A stretch of 64,000 bases of DNA from Magnolia sinica (taxonomy: Eukaryota; Streptophyta; Magnoliopsida; Magnoliales; Magnoliaceae), in the NCBI RefSeq assembly GCF_029962835.1, contig NC_080591.1, positions 39,067,501 to 39,131,500 on the forward strand, written 5' to 3'. Below the pieces are notes generated by a model that was not told the DNA's origin, searched no databases, and saw only the letters and a program-made list of their open reading frames with translations. Shown here in pieces: positions 9,907 through 21,150 of the stretch. Numbering within the stretch: position 1 is the first letter of the stretch; each line of letters opens with the position of its first letter. The position numbers and the translations under genes are program-made.

Positions 9907-12900
9907 TGTCATACCCCAAACTCAGAAACCGGGCTCACAAAATTCCCGATCACCAAATCCGGTGCTGATAGCCTCTGTAGTACCCCATTCTCGGCTTCCG
10001 GTGCCCATACGTCAGATTTTGATCCTGGGATCCTAAAAGGAGGATTTTCCAATGTATATTTATCTCGTAAGAAGCATAACCACAAGTTTACCCTAATCAC
10101 AAAGGCAACATCATCATCATATATCCACTAATATAAACAGTTGAATACAGTACTGAAAAGGAAATACATATGTCGAAAATCAAAGCTCCAGAAGATAGCT
10201 TAAAGGGTGGGTAAGTGTGTGCTCAACGCTGCTGCTACCTAACGCCACCTGCACGTATCTATTGTACATAAGCTTATAGAAAGCTTAGAGGGTGGTGTAA
10301 GTGTGTGCTTAAGGTAAGTGTCGAGTATGCAATATCAGAGTAATACGGAAACATGCTGGTAAGTCCATAATTACCATTAGCCTTATCCAGGCTATGCGAT
10401 CAAGAAATATAATAAACCAATACCATATACTGAGGAAGCAATGTACATCAACTATGTAATGTAGAGACATAGTAAGCCAAATATCATATGTTGAGGATGC
10501 AATGCAATATGCGGTGCGAATGAAATGACTAAGCTGAGTGTAAAGTCGGGATGATAACACGTAGTATCACAGACTATGGAGTCCATCACAAGGGACTTCT
10601 ATCCAAACCAGTCACATACCTAAATTTGGATAGCCAGACTCAATGTGGTAAACTCTTGATCTCAGGTTGGTCGTGCGTCCTAACCAAAATCCTGGCCACT
10701 ACGAATCCTGGCCACTACGAAGGTACACATGATGATTTGCTTACGCATCACCAGCCCGAGTGTACAGTGAATGAATGAGTCATGTATTAAGTACGCAACT
10801 CCTACTCAGTAAGTCCACATATCAATATAGCTCATCTCTGGGATATCACTGAGGTCTAGTACACTCCACAATGGCTGCCGCCTCCCTAGCCGCACAACCA
10901 GCGAGTGGAAAAGACCTTACTATCCACCTAGCCAGTAGTCTGCCAATACCTACCTGGCTCGTCGTTAGCAGATCCATTTATGAGCTGGTCATACTCAGCC
11001 TAGCTTACAACCCCCTCACTTGGGCGGATAAGGCGACACCCCCTTCCAACCGATCACGACATAGTGGGAGACACCGCTTACTGGTATTTGGCACTCAGAC
11101 GCTCATGTATCCACTCGGTCTAGAGTTAGGGTATCCTTCGGTACCAAGATGATTCTGGGACTCTCACCCAAGGATATCCTATGTGCCCACAGTGCTAGAA
11201 CCAAATATTTTCAGTATCCCATCTGGTCATCCACTATGAACCTGTGGAGGCCACAGCTCTGATATCGCTAAGGCGACAAGTGATCAAGTCACACAAATGC
11301 AAGATGCATGAGTTATACCATCCAGTCTTGCGTCAAACTTGCGCATACCACGCGATCATTTGGGGTAACTTCGTCTCTCAGGGAGTCCCATAATAATCCA
11401 CCCAATGGCATGTGTTATGATCAAACACTCCTCATATCAAGCATACATATGATGCACATGAGTATGGATCGTGGAGTTATACTAGGCATGTTATATGATG
11501 ATGATGTACTCTCTTCATATCAAGGATGGATCTAGACGGCCTACTCATATCAGGAATGAGCCTAACGGGCATAAGGGAAGGTCACAATGTGGACATTTAA
11601 CCATCATTGCTCTTACAATGTGGACATCAAACCATCATTGCTCCCAAGGCATGGCCTATCATAAACATCATTACATACATCAAGGTGGAATCATACATCA
11701 CATCGGTTCTCACATACATCGCATTGGGCCTCACAAAAGGGCCTCACTCATGGGCCTCTCATGTATCACATCGGGCCTCACTCATGGGCCTCATATACAT
11801 CACATGGGGCCGCATCACATGGGCCTCATATACATCAAGTAGGCCGCATCACATGGGGTTCAAATACATCACAATGGGCCTCACTCATGGGCCTCATATA
11901 CATTAAGTGGGCCACATCACATGGGCTAAGTATTCATCACAATGGGCCTCACTCATGGGCCACATATACATCACAATGGGCCTCACTCATGGGCCTCATA
12001 TACATCACATTAAGGTGGGGCCTGCACATTCCAAATGGGCCACAGGCCACAAATACATCACATTGGGCCTCATCAGATAGGCCACAATGCATCACATTGT
12101 CCTCACAGCAGGTGGGTCCTGGATGTTGCGAGCGGGCCCTACAGATGAACGGCCTGCATGAAACACATGCATTATGGTGGATCCCACGTCTCACGTGGCC
12201 GGACGGAGTAGATACAACACGTACATCGGTGGGACCCACTTGAAATTCAGATCTCTCTCATTCAGGTTGCAATGCCATAAAATGATCTCTGCAAATGACT
12301 GGACGATATGGATACAATGCATGCCTTAAGATGGGCCCACAATTCACCGTCCAGGGATGGATGGCGTGATATAAAATACATATTTCACGGTGGGCCCAAC
12401 CCATCCAGCAAACTGACGGGTGTGGTCAGGACCCATACATCACGGTTGGGCTCCACACAGCCTATCTAGATGGACGGTGTGGATACAAACACATACATCA
12501 GGGTGCGCCCCATATTGCGCCGTCTAGATGGACGGTGTGGATACAAGATACATAAATAAAGGTGGGTCCCACCTGACATGTGTGGGGTGGGCCCACCCTT
12601 AAAACAGATGGGCGGAGTGGAATTAGGATACATCATGGGATGGCCCACCATCCTCTAGATGGACGGTGTGGACTAAACATAAACATCACATTGTGGCCCC
12701 ATGCACGGACAGTTTGGATGCACACGTCCAAGGTGTGGGGCCCAAGTCCAGATGGACGGTACATACATCAAGGTGGACCCCAAGCCAGCACGGATGAATC
12801 ACTTGCATCATGGTAGGGTCCACGTCCAGTGGACTGGATGCATCAACAAGGTGGGTCCCTTTGAGATTTAGATCTACCGCGTTCTCTTATTGCTGCTACT

Positions 12901-13419
12901 GTAAGACGGTCTCTACAAAAGGGTTGGACAGTGTGGATCACATATACAATGGGTGGGTCCCACCGTCCCATGCACTGGATGGTGGGGATGCGACCCATAC
13001 ATCACAGCCGGTCCACACAGATGGACGGTTGGACATAACACATGACTCGAGGTCAGGCCATCCAAGGAGTTGCTGCAGTTAATACAACAACAAATGTTGT
13101 TGCTTGATTCTCACTATTTAGATGGACGGTTGGGGTATAATGCATACCAAATGCTCAGATCACTGAGCTTGCTGATGTCATCACACAGCTACACAGCCGT
13201 CCAGGGCTGCTGGATGCCCTGGATGGTCTGGATATGATATATATCTAGCATGGTGGTCCCACACGGGTGGGCCACACGATTTAGATCAACTCGATATTCG
13301 TGTTTTCCTCCGTCCAGGCCCACATCTGGGCGGTCAGGATGAAATATGCCCATCATGGTGGGCCTGACAGATGGACAGTGTGGCCATAAAATACAAGCAT
13401 AATAAGCGGGCCATAAAAT

Positions 13420-13478
<59 letters not shown>

Positions 13479-13795
13479 GTGTGATGGAGGGGCCCCGCCA
13501 CTATGGGCCCCTCTAGTATTATAATACATTAGGTCCCAAATAGGATCCATACCATCAATCGGTACGCCCCACTTGGTCCATCATTAAAAACAAAATCTAA
13601 CCTACAAATCACCCACCGATTGTCTTCTTCTTAGTCCCTTAGCTTCCTTAGCTCCTTGGCTTCAACTTTAATGGAGGAAGATAAGGATTGAAGGGTGGAG
13701 ATGAGAGATTAGGGGGTAGGAGGTGGGCCAGACATGACTCTTCTCATGGAGAGCTTGGACGTTTCCTCTCTCTTTGGATTGCTTGGGAGAAATGG

Positions 13796-13852
<57 letters not shown>

Positions 13853-13901
13853 GATGTAAGAGTGAGTGATGGGTGATGGGTGAGTATAAGAAAGGGATGA
13901 T

Positions 13902-13946
<45 letters not shown>

Positions 13947-14293
13947 GACTTTGGGAATGGGAGAGGGATGGGTTGTGTACTCATTGTACTTGACTTAAGA
14001 TTGATTGATTGATGTGATGGATTGTAGAGATTCTCTTCGGATTTGCAACACCCGGCGTTTTCTTCGAGATAAACGCGGGTCCACATCTCCTGGCCTAGGT
14101 ATCGCATCGGTGCGCAAGTCGAGGCGACGACACAGTTGCAAGGGTACAAGTCTCGGGCTGCGCCGACTCAGGTTGTAGGGTGCAACACAGGGTCGCGCGT
14201 AAATGCTATCTACATGTCACGGGTCGCCGAAATTCGACTGAGAGGACTGCGGACGCCTATAGAATGGTACGGTTTAGAATTACGGGCCTTACA
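9907..14293 (-). repeat. Chromovirus 5' LTR, about 4.39 kb
   Basis: The bounds are TGTCATACCCC on the plus side and GGGCCTTACA at the other end, with primer site and polypurine tract just inside the element. It contains a degenerate TGGGCC minisatellite (about 11,680-12,080), many CAGATGGACGGTGTGG units and long GA tracts (13,421-13,475; 13,799-13,850; 13,904-13,945). No protein gene is evident; the long plus-strand frames at 11.5-13.1 kb are repeat translations. Confidence 0.87.
13421..13945. repeat. Three long GA/CT microsatellites in the chromovirus LTR
   Basis: Pure or nearly pure GA runs occupy 13,421-13,475, 13,799-13,850 and 13,904-13,945. The equivalent tracts in the 3' LTR (8,673-8,690; 9,018-9,050; 9,108-9,120) are much shorter, which shows slippage after or during insertion. 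Confidence 0.92.
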
Positions 14294-14401
14294 GCTTATG
14301 CAGGAATTGGCGGCAATAGGGATAAACAAACCCTTGCTAACCAATTGTAGCCAGGCCCAAGTGGTGGACTTAACCAGACACGATATCTAATTGCTTGCAA
14401 A

Positions 14402-14999
14402 ATGGAAGTAGACTAGCTGGTGTACCACACACCACCAACCTGGCTGATGTGGGTACATGTCATGCCAAGACAATGGCCAACGCACATGGAGGTCCTAGTT
14501 GCACGAACAATTCAAAGGAAATCAAAGTTACATTGGCCCCACAGTGATGTATTTATTATATCACACTGTTTATCTATTTGGCTAGATCATTTCAGAGCAT
14601 GAGCTCAAAAATGAATCATATCCAAAGATCAAGTGGACCACACCACAAATAACAGTGGTGACAATGATTTTCACCATTAAAACACATTCATAGGGCCTAC
14701 CATAATGTTTATTTTCCATCCAACCTGGTCATAAGGTCACATAGCCATTAATAAAGAGGAAAAACAAATACCATATTGATCCAAAACTTCCTTAACCCCA
14801 AAAGGTTTTCAATGGTAGACGTTCAATCCCCCACTTCTTTTTAAAGTTCAGTCCACTTTATCTTTAGATCCATCTTATTTTTCGGCTCAAACCTTACAAC
14901 AAGCGGTTTATATATAACACATTACCTCATGGTGGGACCCACATAATTTGGCCACATCAACACACCAGCCACGTCGGTGGTATGCCAATCCACTTCCTG
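14402..14999. mobile_element. Foldback (MITE-like) element
   Basis: The two ends are inverted: GGAAGTAGACTAGCTGG on the left and ...AATCCACTTCC on the right. The arms also pair internally, for example GAGCTCAAAAATGAATC against GATCCATCTTATTTTTCGGCTC. It has no coding capacity. I found no convincing target duplication. Similar sequence occurs at 15.0-15.5 kb, 15.8-16.3 kb and 20.7-21.1 kb. Confidence 0.55.
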
Positions 15000-15004
15000 A
15001 AAAA

Positions 15005-15545
15005 TTGAACCTGCAGCTGGTGTATCACACACCACTGACTTGGCTGGTGTGTTTAGATCACTAAGTTTCATGGGCCCCATCATGAGGTATGTGTTATATC
15101 CAAACCGTTCATACATTTGGCGAGCTCATTGTAAGATTTGAGCTGAAAAATAAGTTGGATTCAAAGGTCAAGTGGACCACATTGCAAAAAGCATTGGGGG
15201 ATTGAGCGTCTACCATCCTAACCCTCTCGAGGGTCACAAGAGTTTTGGATGAATATGATATTTGTTTTTTACCTTCCATCGAGGTCTGCCTGACCTTGAC
15301 AGATTTGATGGAAAATAAACCTTAGGATGGGTCATACAAATGTTTTAACGGTGAGAATCATTATCCCCACTATTATTGATGGTGTGGTCCAATTTAAGCT
15401 TTAGAAATGAGTCATTTTGAAGCTGATGCAATAAATTGATCTTTGTCAAAATGGATGAAGAGTGTGATATAATAAATATGTCTCCGCACGACACATACAT
15501 ACACTAGCCACGACTTGGCTTCTGGTACAACAGCCGATCCGCTCC
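15005..15545. mobile_element. Second foldback-like element of the same kind, inverted relative to the first arm
   Basis: Its left part (CAGCTGGTGTATCACACACC, TTTGAGCTGAAAAATAAG, AAGTGGACCACATTGC, GGGGGATTGAGCGTCTACCAT) is the reverse complement of the right arm of the neighbour. Borders are approximate. Confidence 0.45.
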
Positions 15546-15789
15546 CAATCCCACCACCGGTTGATAACCGATGATTGGAATCGTGAGCATATTCAGCCTC
15601 TATGTTCCTTCAGCAAGGGTAATTCTACCTGTCGCTTGCACGTGGGATGTGCAGATTCAATTAAGACCGTTCATCACGTGCTACAGACGGTCAAATCACT
15701 CCTAACAACCTCCAACTAAGTGAGAAGCTGTCTGCAACACCACTTGGATAGTTCATGATACCGCCGCCTGATGCGACCTGTATCCAGCA

Positions 15790-16270
15790 AGCTCGGTGTG
15801 ACCCTGACCGTAGGAGCCACATCAATGCATGAAATGTATATCCACACCGTTCATCTGTTTTTTTAGATTATTTTTAATAATTAGTGAAAAAATGAAACAG
15901 ATACAAATTTCAGGTGCAAAACTCCACTGGAAACAGTAGTCATTGAACACCAATCATTAAAAATTTCCAGGGTCCTCCTTAATGTTTTTGAACCATCCAA
16001 CCTGTTGATAAGGTAACAAAGACCTGGATGAAAGGGAAAAAAGTTATAGTCTTGATCGAAAACTTTTGTAGCCTACAAAAGGCTTTTAATGGTCAGTAAT
16101 CACTGTTTCCTGTGGTGTGGTCGACTTAAATTTTTTATCTGCTTTATTTTTGGAATATTCTTTAAAATAAACTGTTAAAACAGATGGACAGTGTGGATAT
16201 ATATTGCATACATTGAGGTGGGGCCTACACTCAGAGTTGCACGTGCATAGCTGGTTCCAGGGTTGCAGCC
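15790..16270. mobile_element. Third foldback-like element
   Basis: Internal symmetry is visible: AATGTATATCCACACCGTTCATCTG near the left, against CAGATGGACAGTGTGGATATATATTG near the right, with AACAGTAGTCATTGA against TCAGTAATCACTGTTTCC inside. It is non-coding and borders are approximate. Confidence 0.5.
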
Positions 16271-17072
16271 AAGATGCTCTAAGTTCATAATGTTTAATAA
16301 AGGGAAAGAAGTTGTCCTCATTTAATGCACAAAAGTCCTTCCACTTAAATGTTTGACCAGTGCAATTTTGAGCCATTGAACCATTTACAACAGGCACAGG
16401 CACATATCATCATCATCACATTATTTTACGTCTACTAAGGTAGGGATGTCAAGGTCATGGTCAGCCCAAGCCACCTGATTAGACATGTAGTGTTTATGGT
16501 ATCTAATATGCATACAACTGACTATCTAAACTATATATAACAGGTATCACTATAGATATTATTGTTAAAATCCTGCAATTTATTATTCACATTGGATCGC
16601 CGAAAAATTGGCTGAATTCCTTTTTAGATGAATCTTATAATTATATTATTTGAATCCTATGCCTTACTATTTAAAATTCGATCTAATTATACTTTTCTTG
16701 CTTTTTATTTTTTTGGCTTTGGTTTTATGCTTTTAAATTGGTTGCGACTTTAATTTGTTTTTAAAACAAGTCAATTATTTCTATTATTCTTTAAAAGAGA
16801 TTAAATGATGGATCTCTCTTCAACCTTAATTACTGAGACTTTTTCTTGTGATTTTTCATTTAATTGGTAGAGACTAAATTAATCTATGAGATAGGTGATA
16901 TCTTTTTATTGAGGATTGTGATCATGCTGTGCTAATTATATTGTAATAATGATAATGCAAATTTGACATATTATCCATTTTTGCTTGGTGTTTGACATGA
17001 CATGCATCTACAAATCACTTTGCCTAAGATTTAACATAAATCATGAGTTTTAGGATTTTGACAACTATGATC

Positions 17073-17100
17073 TCACACACACACACGCGCGCGCACATAT
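17073..17100. repeat. (CA)n(CG)n microsatellite
   Basis: An alternating purine/pyrimidine run of CA then CG dinucleotides. Confidence 0.95.
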
Positions 17101-17647
17101 AAAATCTGTGTGTGTGTTTTTTCCAATCCTATTCAAGGCATAACAATGAGAGTGCTCATTAAATGAGCAAAATAGATCTTGAAACTAATCAATGTTAATA
17201 TACCTAGTATTTGTTGATATGAAGTAGTCTAGTGATCTCCACCATCCGAGTTACCGCTATTGGAATTGTAATAGGTTAGATCACAAAATTTTGGCTATTT
17301 TCTTTATCTAATGAATGAGGAGTCCATTTTGAAGTCATCTGCTTTGCACTCACCCCTTCGACATGAATCACATAAGGGTAAATTGATACAATAAAAACCT
17401 ATGGTAAAATGCTCACCCGTGATAGATTTTACCACTCAAGGATTTTCCCATCTAGCTATGTTTTCCTATGCTTGCCCTGGTTCATCTATGTGGAGAAGAA
17501 AGGTAAGCCAAAGGAGCTGACTTTATGGAAGTGGGTAGTAGATCATTACTATTTTGAGGTAAAAACCAAATCTAAGTAGTGGCAAGGATGAAGCTATATT
17601 TAGTCTATGGTCAGTTCATTCAGTTAGCTTATCTAGATAGTTGATCC

Positions 17648-17697
17648 CACACACACACACGCGCGCGCGCACACACACACATATATAAGTTGTCAAT
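17648..17697. repeat. (CA)n(CG)n(CA)n(TA)n microsatellite
   Basis: An uninterrupted alternating run of about 48 bp, CA then CG then CA then TA, of the same design as the one 570 bp upstream. Confidence 0.95.
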
Positions 17698-18779
17698 TGC
17701 TAGTATCCTGACATTACTACTCTTCATACATTGATGGGAAGTGAATGATGATATTTTTATTTCTCTAATTTATTCATATTTTTCAGATTCTTCTGATCTT
17801 TTTAAAGAAAATAAAAATAAAAATCTTATTTATGATTTAACACAATTTAAACCTTTTAATGATCTGCAATACGATAATAATTTTAACAATGTTGGTTGTA
17901 GTCAACTTATCCATGAAATTAGCATTTGGAGTAATAAACTTTGGGACTTTGGGTCTTAGAAGGATATTGGAGGGTTTTCCAACATAGGGAAAGGTTGTTG
18001 GGTAACATGGACGTATCTTCAACCATGGGCATTTGTTCTATTTTACAAATTACCCTGCACCCTTTCACTCATCTGCTGCCCATACCCACACTCTCTAAGT
18101 GTGTGGTGCATACCTTTTAAGTCTTCTCCTCTCCATTTTTTTTTTCTGTGTGTGGGGTCCATATCTTTTAATTCTTCTCCTCTAGGCATCTGATCTGCCA
18201 TACATACCAGTTATTATAATGACCTTGACCTGACCCATCTGGACTACCGATTCATCCAACATTTACAACTGGCTCAACCCAAATGCACCTTGGAGTTTAG
18301 TCTAAGCCAAAACCAAAACCAAAATGGGCCTACTACAGGCCCAAGAGCAACCTGATTATTTATGTACTCAACCAAACCCATGGAATAATGTGCTGGACCT
18401 CAGAACATCCTAACGATGAATTGGACTGAACAATTTTGATCAAACCAAACCCAATGGACCTCGGAGTTTAGACTCGATCCTAACCCATAATGTGCCAGAC
18501 CGGACGACCAAACTGGCTGGCCTGACCCTTAAAGCCTATGCCCAGGCCTTGGCCCTGGACCTTCCAATTCATAAATCAATCAATCCAAAGGAGAGAGGAG
18601 AGATTCTACACAACAAGCACATTCCCATTCTTTTTTTTCTTTTTTTCTTTTATATATATATCATAGGAAGACGGAAGAACTACAACAAAATAAAAAGAAT
18701 GCCTGAAATAGCTAAAAGCCAGTGGCAAAACAAAAGAAAACAGCAAATGGAATGGAAATCTATTCTCCTAGTTGTAGTA

Positions 18780-20180
18780 TTATCCAGTAGTGATAGAAGA
18801 AGGGTGGTCGGGTCTCCTGGAGTGAAGGTCCAGTTCCAGCTCCTTGTGTCTGAGCAGCAGCACCATCCTCTCGTTCTCCAGCCTCATCCTCTCATTGTCC
18901 AGCTTCAGCCTCTCCAGCTCCCTCTCCTTCTTCCCACTGAATTTCAGCCACTTTAACCTCTGTTTCTCCAGCTCGAACGCCTGGCACTGGTACCCCACCC
19001 GCTGCTCCTCCAGCTGCGCCGCCCGGTTCCTCAGCCACTGCCGCTGTTCCCATGGGCTTTTCGTTCCGTCCTGCATCATCCCCATCAACTCACAGCTCAG
19101 CTGCTGCATCGACGATGACGATTTCGACCAAGGCCTCTGTCTCTTGTTAGAGGGTGGTGTCGATAGCAGCCCCTTTTCATCTTCGTGCCCATGACACCCT
19201 CTCTGTTCATTGCCAATGACACCCCCATCTCCTCCAATTTCATCCTCATCTTCTTCGTCATCGTCATCATCGTAATCATCTTCTTCTTCCTCCTCTTCCG
19301 CATCCCTCTCCTCCTCTTCCTCTTCTCTACCCCCTCTTTCTCTCCTCCCAGCAGACGCAACAATGCTTTCCGAAGAATGGAAGCATCGCTGCTGCTGGAG
19401 CTGCTGTTGAGACGACTGATCTAGCCCAACAGCAGAGGTGACGCCACCGGCATTTGCTCCACTGCTACTGCTGTGATAGGCACACATCTCACGAAAGAAG
19501 AGATGTTTGGAATTGAGGAGCTTTCGTACCTCCTCCTTCATCTTGGGAGAGAGCTGATCCATGGTGTCGAGGAGACTCTGATTCTCCACCACCCGACATG
19601 CCGTCCCCTTCCCCAAGATGTCATTCACCCGCTTATACCGTTTGTTCAGGTCATTGAACTTGTCCTCGCACTGCTGCGGCGATACGTAGAATCCCTTCTC
19701 CATCATCGCCCGCGACACTGATTTCCATTTTCCCTTCTTCTGCAGCAGCCCACCACCACTAACGCCTTTCTTCTTTCCAACCGGGTCATTTTCGGTTGCA
19801 GCACCACCTCCATCATCACCAACATAGTACACCATCATGATCAGAAGCCTAACCATGCTGTCTGTCCACTTCATTCGCTGCCACGGGGAGGCCCCGACCC
19901 GCTTACTGGCTCCACCGGATTGGGTGTCGCCGTCCTGGTCGTCCTCATCGCTCAATACCGTCATCTGCTGCTGCTGCTGCTGCTGCTGCTGTTTTCCTTT
20001 GGGATTGTACGCAAAAGGGTGCTTTGCTTGCTGCTGCTGCTGAGTCTGGGATTGATGGTCTGTCGCGAACGACACAATCTGGTGCTGGTGCTGCTGATGT
20101 TGATGAAGAGGCATGTCTAGACCCAGCATTCCTGATGGCATGCCCGGCATCATTCCTCCACCCATCCCATTCGCTTCCAT
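18780..20180 (-). CDS. Trihelix (GT-type) transcription factor, GT-gamma-like
   Basis: This is an uninterrupted 466-codon frame, the only convincing host gene. Residues 1-95 are Met/Gly/Gln-rich, with poly-Q at 46-51 and 64-72. A trihelix DNA-binding domain spans about 99-195: W at MKWTDSMVRLL, W at KGKWKSVSRAM, then YVSPQQCEDKFNDLNKRYK, where the third helix has Phe in place of the usual Trp. The third-position Phe, and a further helix (SPKMKEEVRKLLNSKHLFFREM, about 211-232), fit the GT-gamma group (Arabidopsis At1g21200/At1g76870-like). Residues 286-314 are almost all Asp/Glu. NKRQRP (345-350) could be a nuclear signal, and a charged coiled coil (376-452) may mediate dimerisation. I infer a nuclear DNA-binding regulator; the group has been linked to stress responses, which this sequence cannot show. 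The ATG at 20,178-20,180 is the first in frame after a CT-rich leader, and no intron interrupts the coding part. Confidence 0.93.
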   Translation of the reverse strand: MEANGMGGGMMPGMPSGMLGLDMPLHQHQQHQHQIVSFATDHQSQTQQQQQAKHPFAYNPKGKQQQQQQQQQMTVLSDEDDQDGDTQSGGASKRVGASPWQRMKWTDSMVRLLIMMVYYVGDDGGGAATENDPVGKKKGVSGGGLLQKKGKWKSVSRAMMEKGFYVSPQQCEDKFNDLNKRYKRVNDILGKGTACRVVENQSLLDTMDQLSPKMKEEVRKLLNSKHLFFREMCAYHSSSSGANAGGVTSAVGLDQSSQQQLQQQRCFHSSESIVASAGRRERGGREEEEEERDAEEEEEEDDYDDDDDEEDEDEIGGDGGVIGNEQRGCHGHEDEKGLLSTPPSNKRQRPWSKSSSSMQQLSCELMGMMQDGTKSPWEQRQWLRNRAAQLEEQRVGYQCQAFELEKQRLKWLKFSGKKERELERLKLDNERMRLENERMVLLLRHKELELDLHSRRPDHPSSITTG

Positions 20181-20690
20181 TTCAATGAAGCTCTCTCTCT
20201 CTCTCTCTCTTCTTGTATTTATTTCCAGAAAGGGGTATTAATTACAGAGAAAGGAAAAGAGAGACTGGTGGGAAATCGAACTCACCTTGTTAGTCGGGAT
20301 CGTTGTAGTGGATGGCCCCTTGTATTTGTGGGATCTTTTTCATTGCCCACAATCGAAATCTCCCCTCTTCATCCTTTACTATCATCCTTATTACACCGCC
20401 TTGTGGTTGTGTGATTGTACGAATCTTGCAATGCTCCTCTATCTATTTTATTTTATTCTTCTGAAACGATGTAGATATAGGTAGAGAGAGAGAGAATGCA
20501 ATGAACGGAAAGGGAATAGAAAGAGAGAGATACAGAGGGTGGAGCAGCCGGTTTTGAGCGGATGGTTTTGCGAAGGCTGATTTTAGAAACTGCCCATGGT
20601 TTTGTGGGCAACTCAGTCCACAGGATCCAAAAAGAAGAAAAACTATAAGTTGGTTTTGACCATGGCAAAATATATAAAAAGCCTTTTTAA
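20181..20690 (-). promoter_or_regulatory. Leader and core promoter of the trihelix gene
   Basis: A TATA-like stretch (TTTTTATATATTTT on the minus strand) lies at about 20,668-20,681, roughly 490 bp upstream of the ATG. The transcribed leader contains two CT runs (about 20,191-20,210 and 20,484-20,495), common in plant 5' leaders. AAGGTGAGT at about 20,284 resembles a splice donor, so a short leader intron is possible; I see no clear acceptor. No polyadenylation signal of canonical form was identified below 18,780. Confidence 0.5.
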
Positions 20691-20696
20691 AAGCTT

Positions 20697-21150
20697 TTAT
20701 AGTTGATGATTCCCAGGGCACGTTTGAAGCTACGTGGGGCCAATTGAGATGTCCCTGAGAAATCCACACCGTTCATCAGTTTCTCTAGCTCACCTTAGGA
20801 TATGATTTAAAAATTGAGCCAGATCCAACACGTAGGTGAATTACACTAAATGAAGCAGTGGGATAGAAATGCTAACCATTGAAAATAAAAGTGTCCCGGT
20901 CTCATTATGATGTTTGTATGCCATCCTAACCATTCTTAAGTTCACTTTAACCAGGATGAACTGAAAAAACAAATACTAGCCGGAACCAAAACTTGTGTGG
21001 CTGAAAATGGTTTTGAGGCAGACATTCTGTCCCCATTGTTCCATGTAGGGTGGTCCCCATAGCCTTTGGATCTCCTCATTTGCGGAATATATGCTAACAT
21101 CAGCCGGAGAATATGTATTTCTCACAGGCATCTAAATAGGCCTCATTTAT
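20697..21150. mobile_element. Foldback/MITE-like insertion just upstream of the trihelix promoter
   Basis: It carries the family hallmarks seen at 14.4-16.3 kb: ATCCACACCGTTCATCAG, an AAATTGAGCCAGATCC arm, TGTTTGTATGCCATCC and a matching inverted portion with CCATTGTTCCATGTAGGGTGG. It is non-coding. Its near end lies only about 20 bp from the TATA-like box. Confidence 0.45.

Larger units (their letters stand above)
7078..14293 (-). mobile_element. Internally deleted Ty3/gypsy chromovirus with giant LTRs
   Basis: Minus-strand order: 5' LTR (14,293 to 9,907), initiator-Met-type primer site, a 425-bp interior, polypurine tract, then a 3' LTR fragment (9,481 to 7,078). The LTRs begin TGTAAGGC and end GGTATGACA. 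The interior retains a sliver of integrase fused to a chromodomain tail, so the parent was a chromovirus (Tekay/Del-like). Nearly all gag and pol is gone. The 3' LTR is truncated against copia sequence, so target duplications cannot be checked. Two solo LTRs of the same family in opposite orientation sit at 40,270-50,532. Confidence 0.88.
16440..18490. other. AT-rich intergenic sequence with no recognisable gene
   Basis: Base composition shifts to AT-rich from about 16,560 to 18,050. A 72-codon Asn/Asp-rich frame at 17,741-17,959 has no recognisable motif and is probably chance. Two alternating purine/pyrimidine microsatellites are listed separately. From 18,220 to 18,560 GACC/CCAAACC-rich sequence resembles repeat DNA of unknown class. 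Confidence 0.6.

Noticed and set aside
11495..13082. Open frames of 90-160 codons on both strands
   Set aside because: They lie in the chromovirus LTR and are repeat translations with no conserved motif.
9907..14298. A target duplication around the chromovirus 5' LTR
   Set aside because: The flank after 14,293 is GCTTA and the partner flank is lost with the truncated 3' LTR, so it cannot be tested.
18844..20120. Several plus-strand frames opposite the trihelix gene (Leu/Ser-rich, poly-Leu)
   Set aside because: They are shadows of the CAG and GAG/GAT repeats in the real gene on the minus strand.
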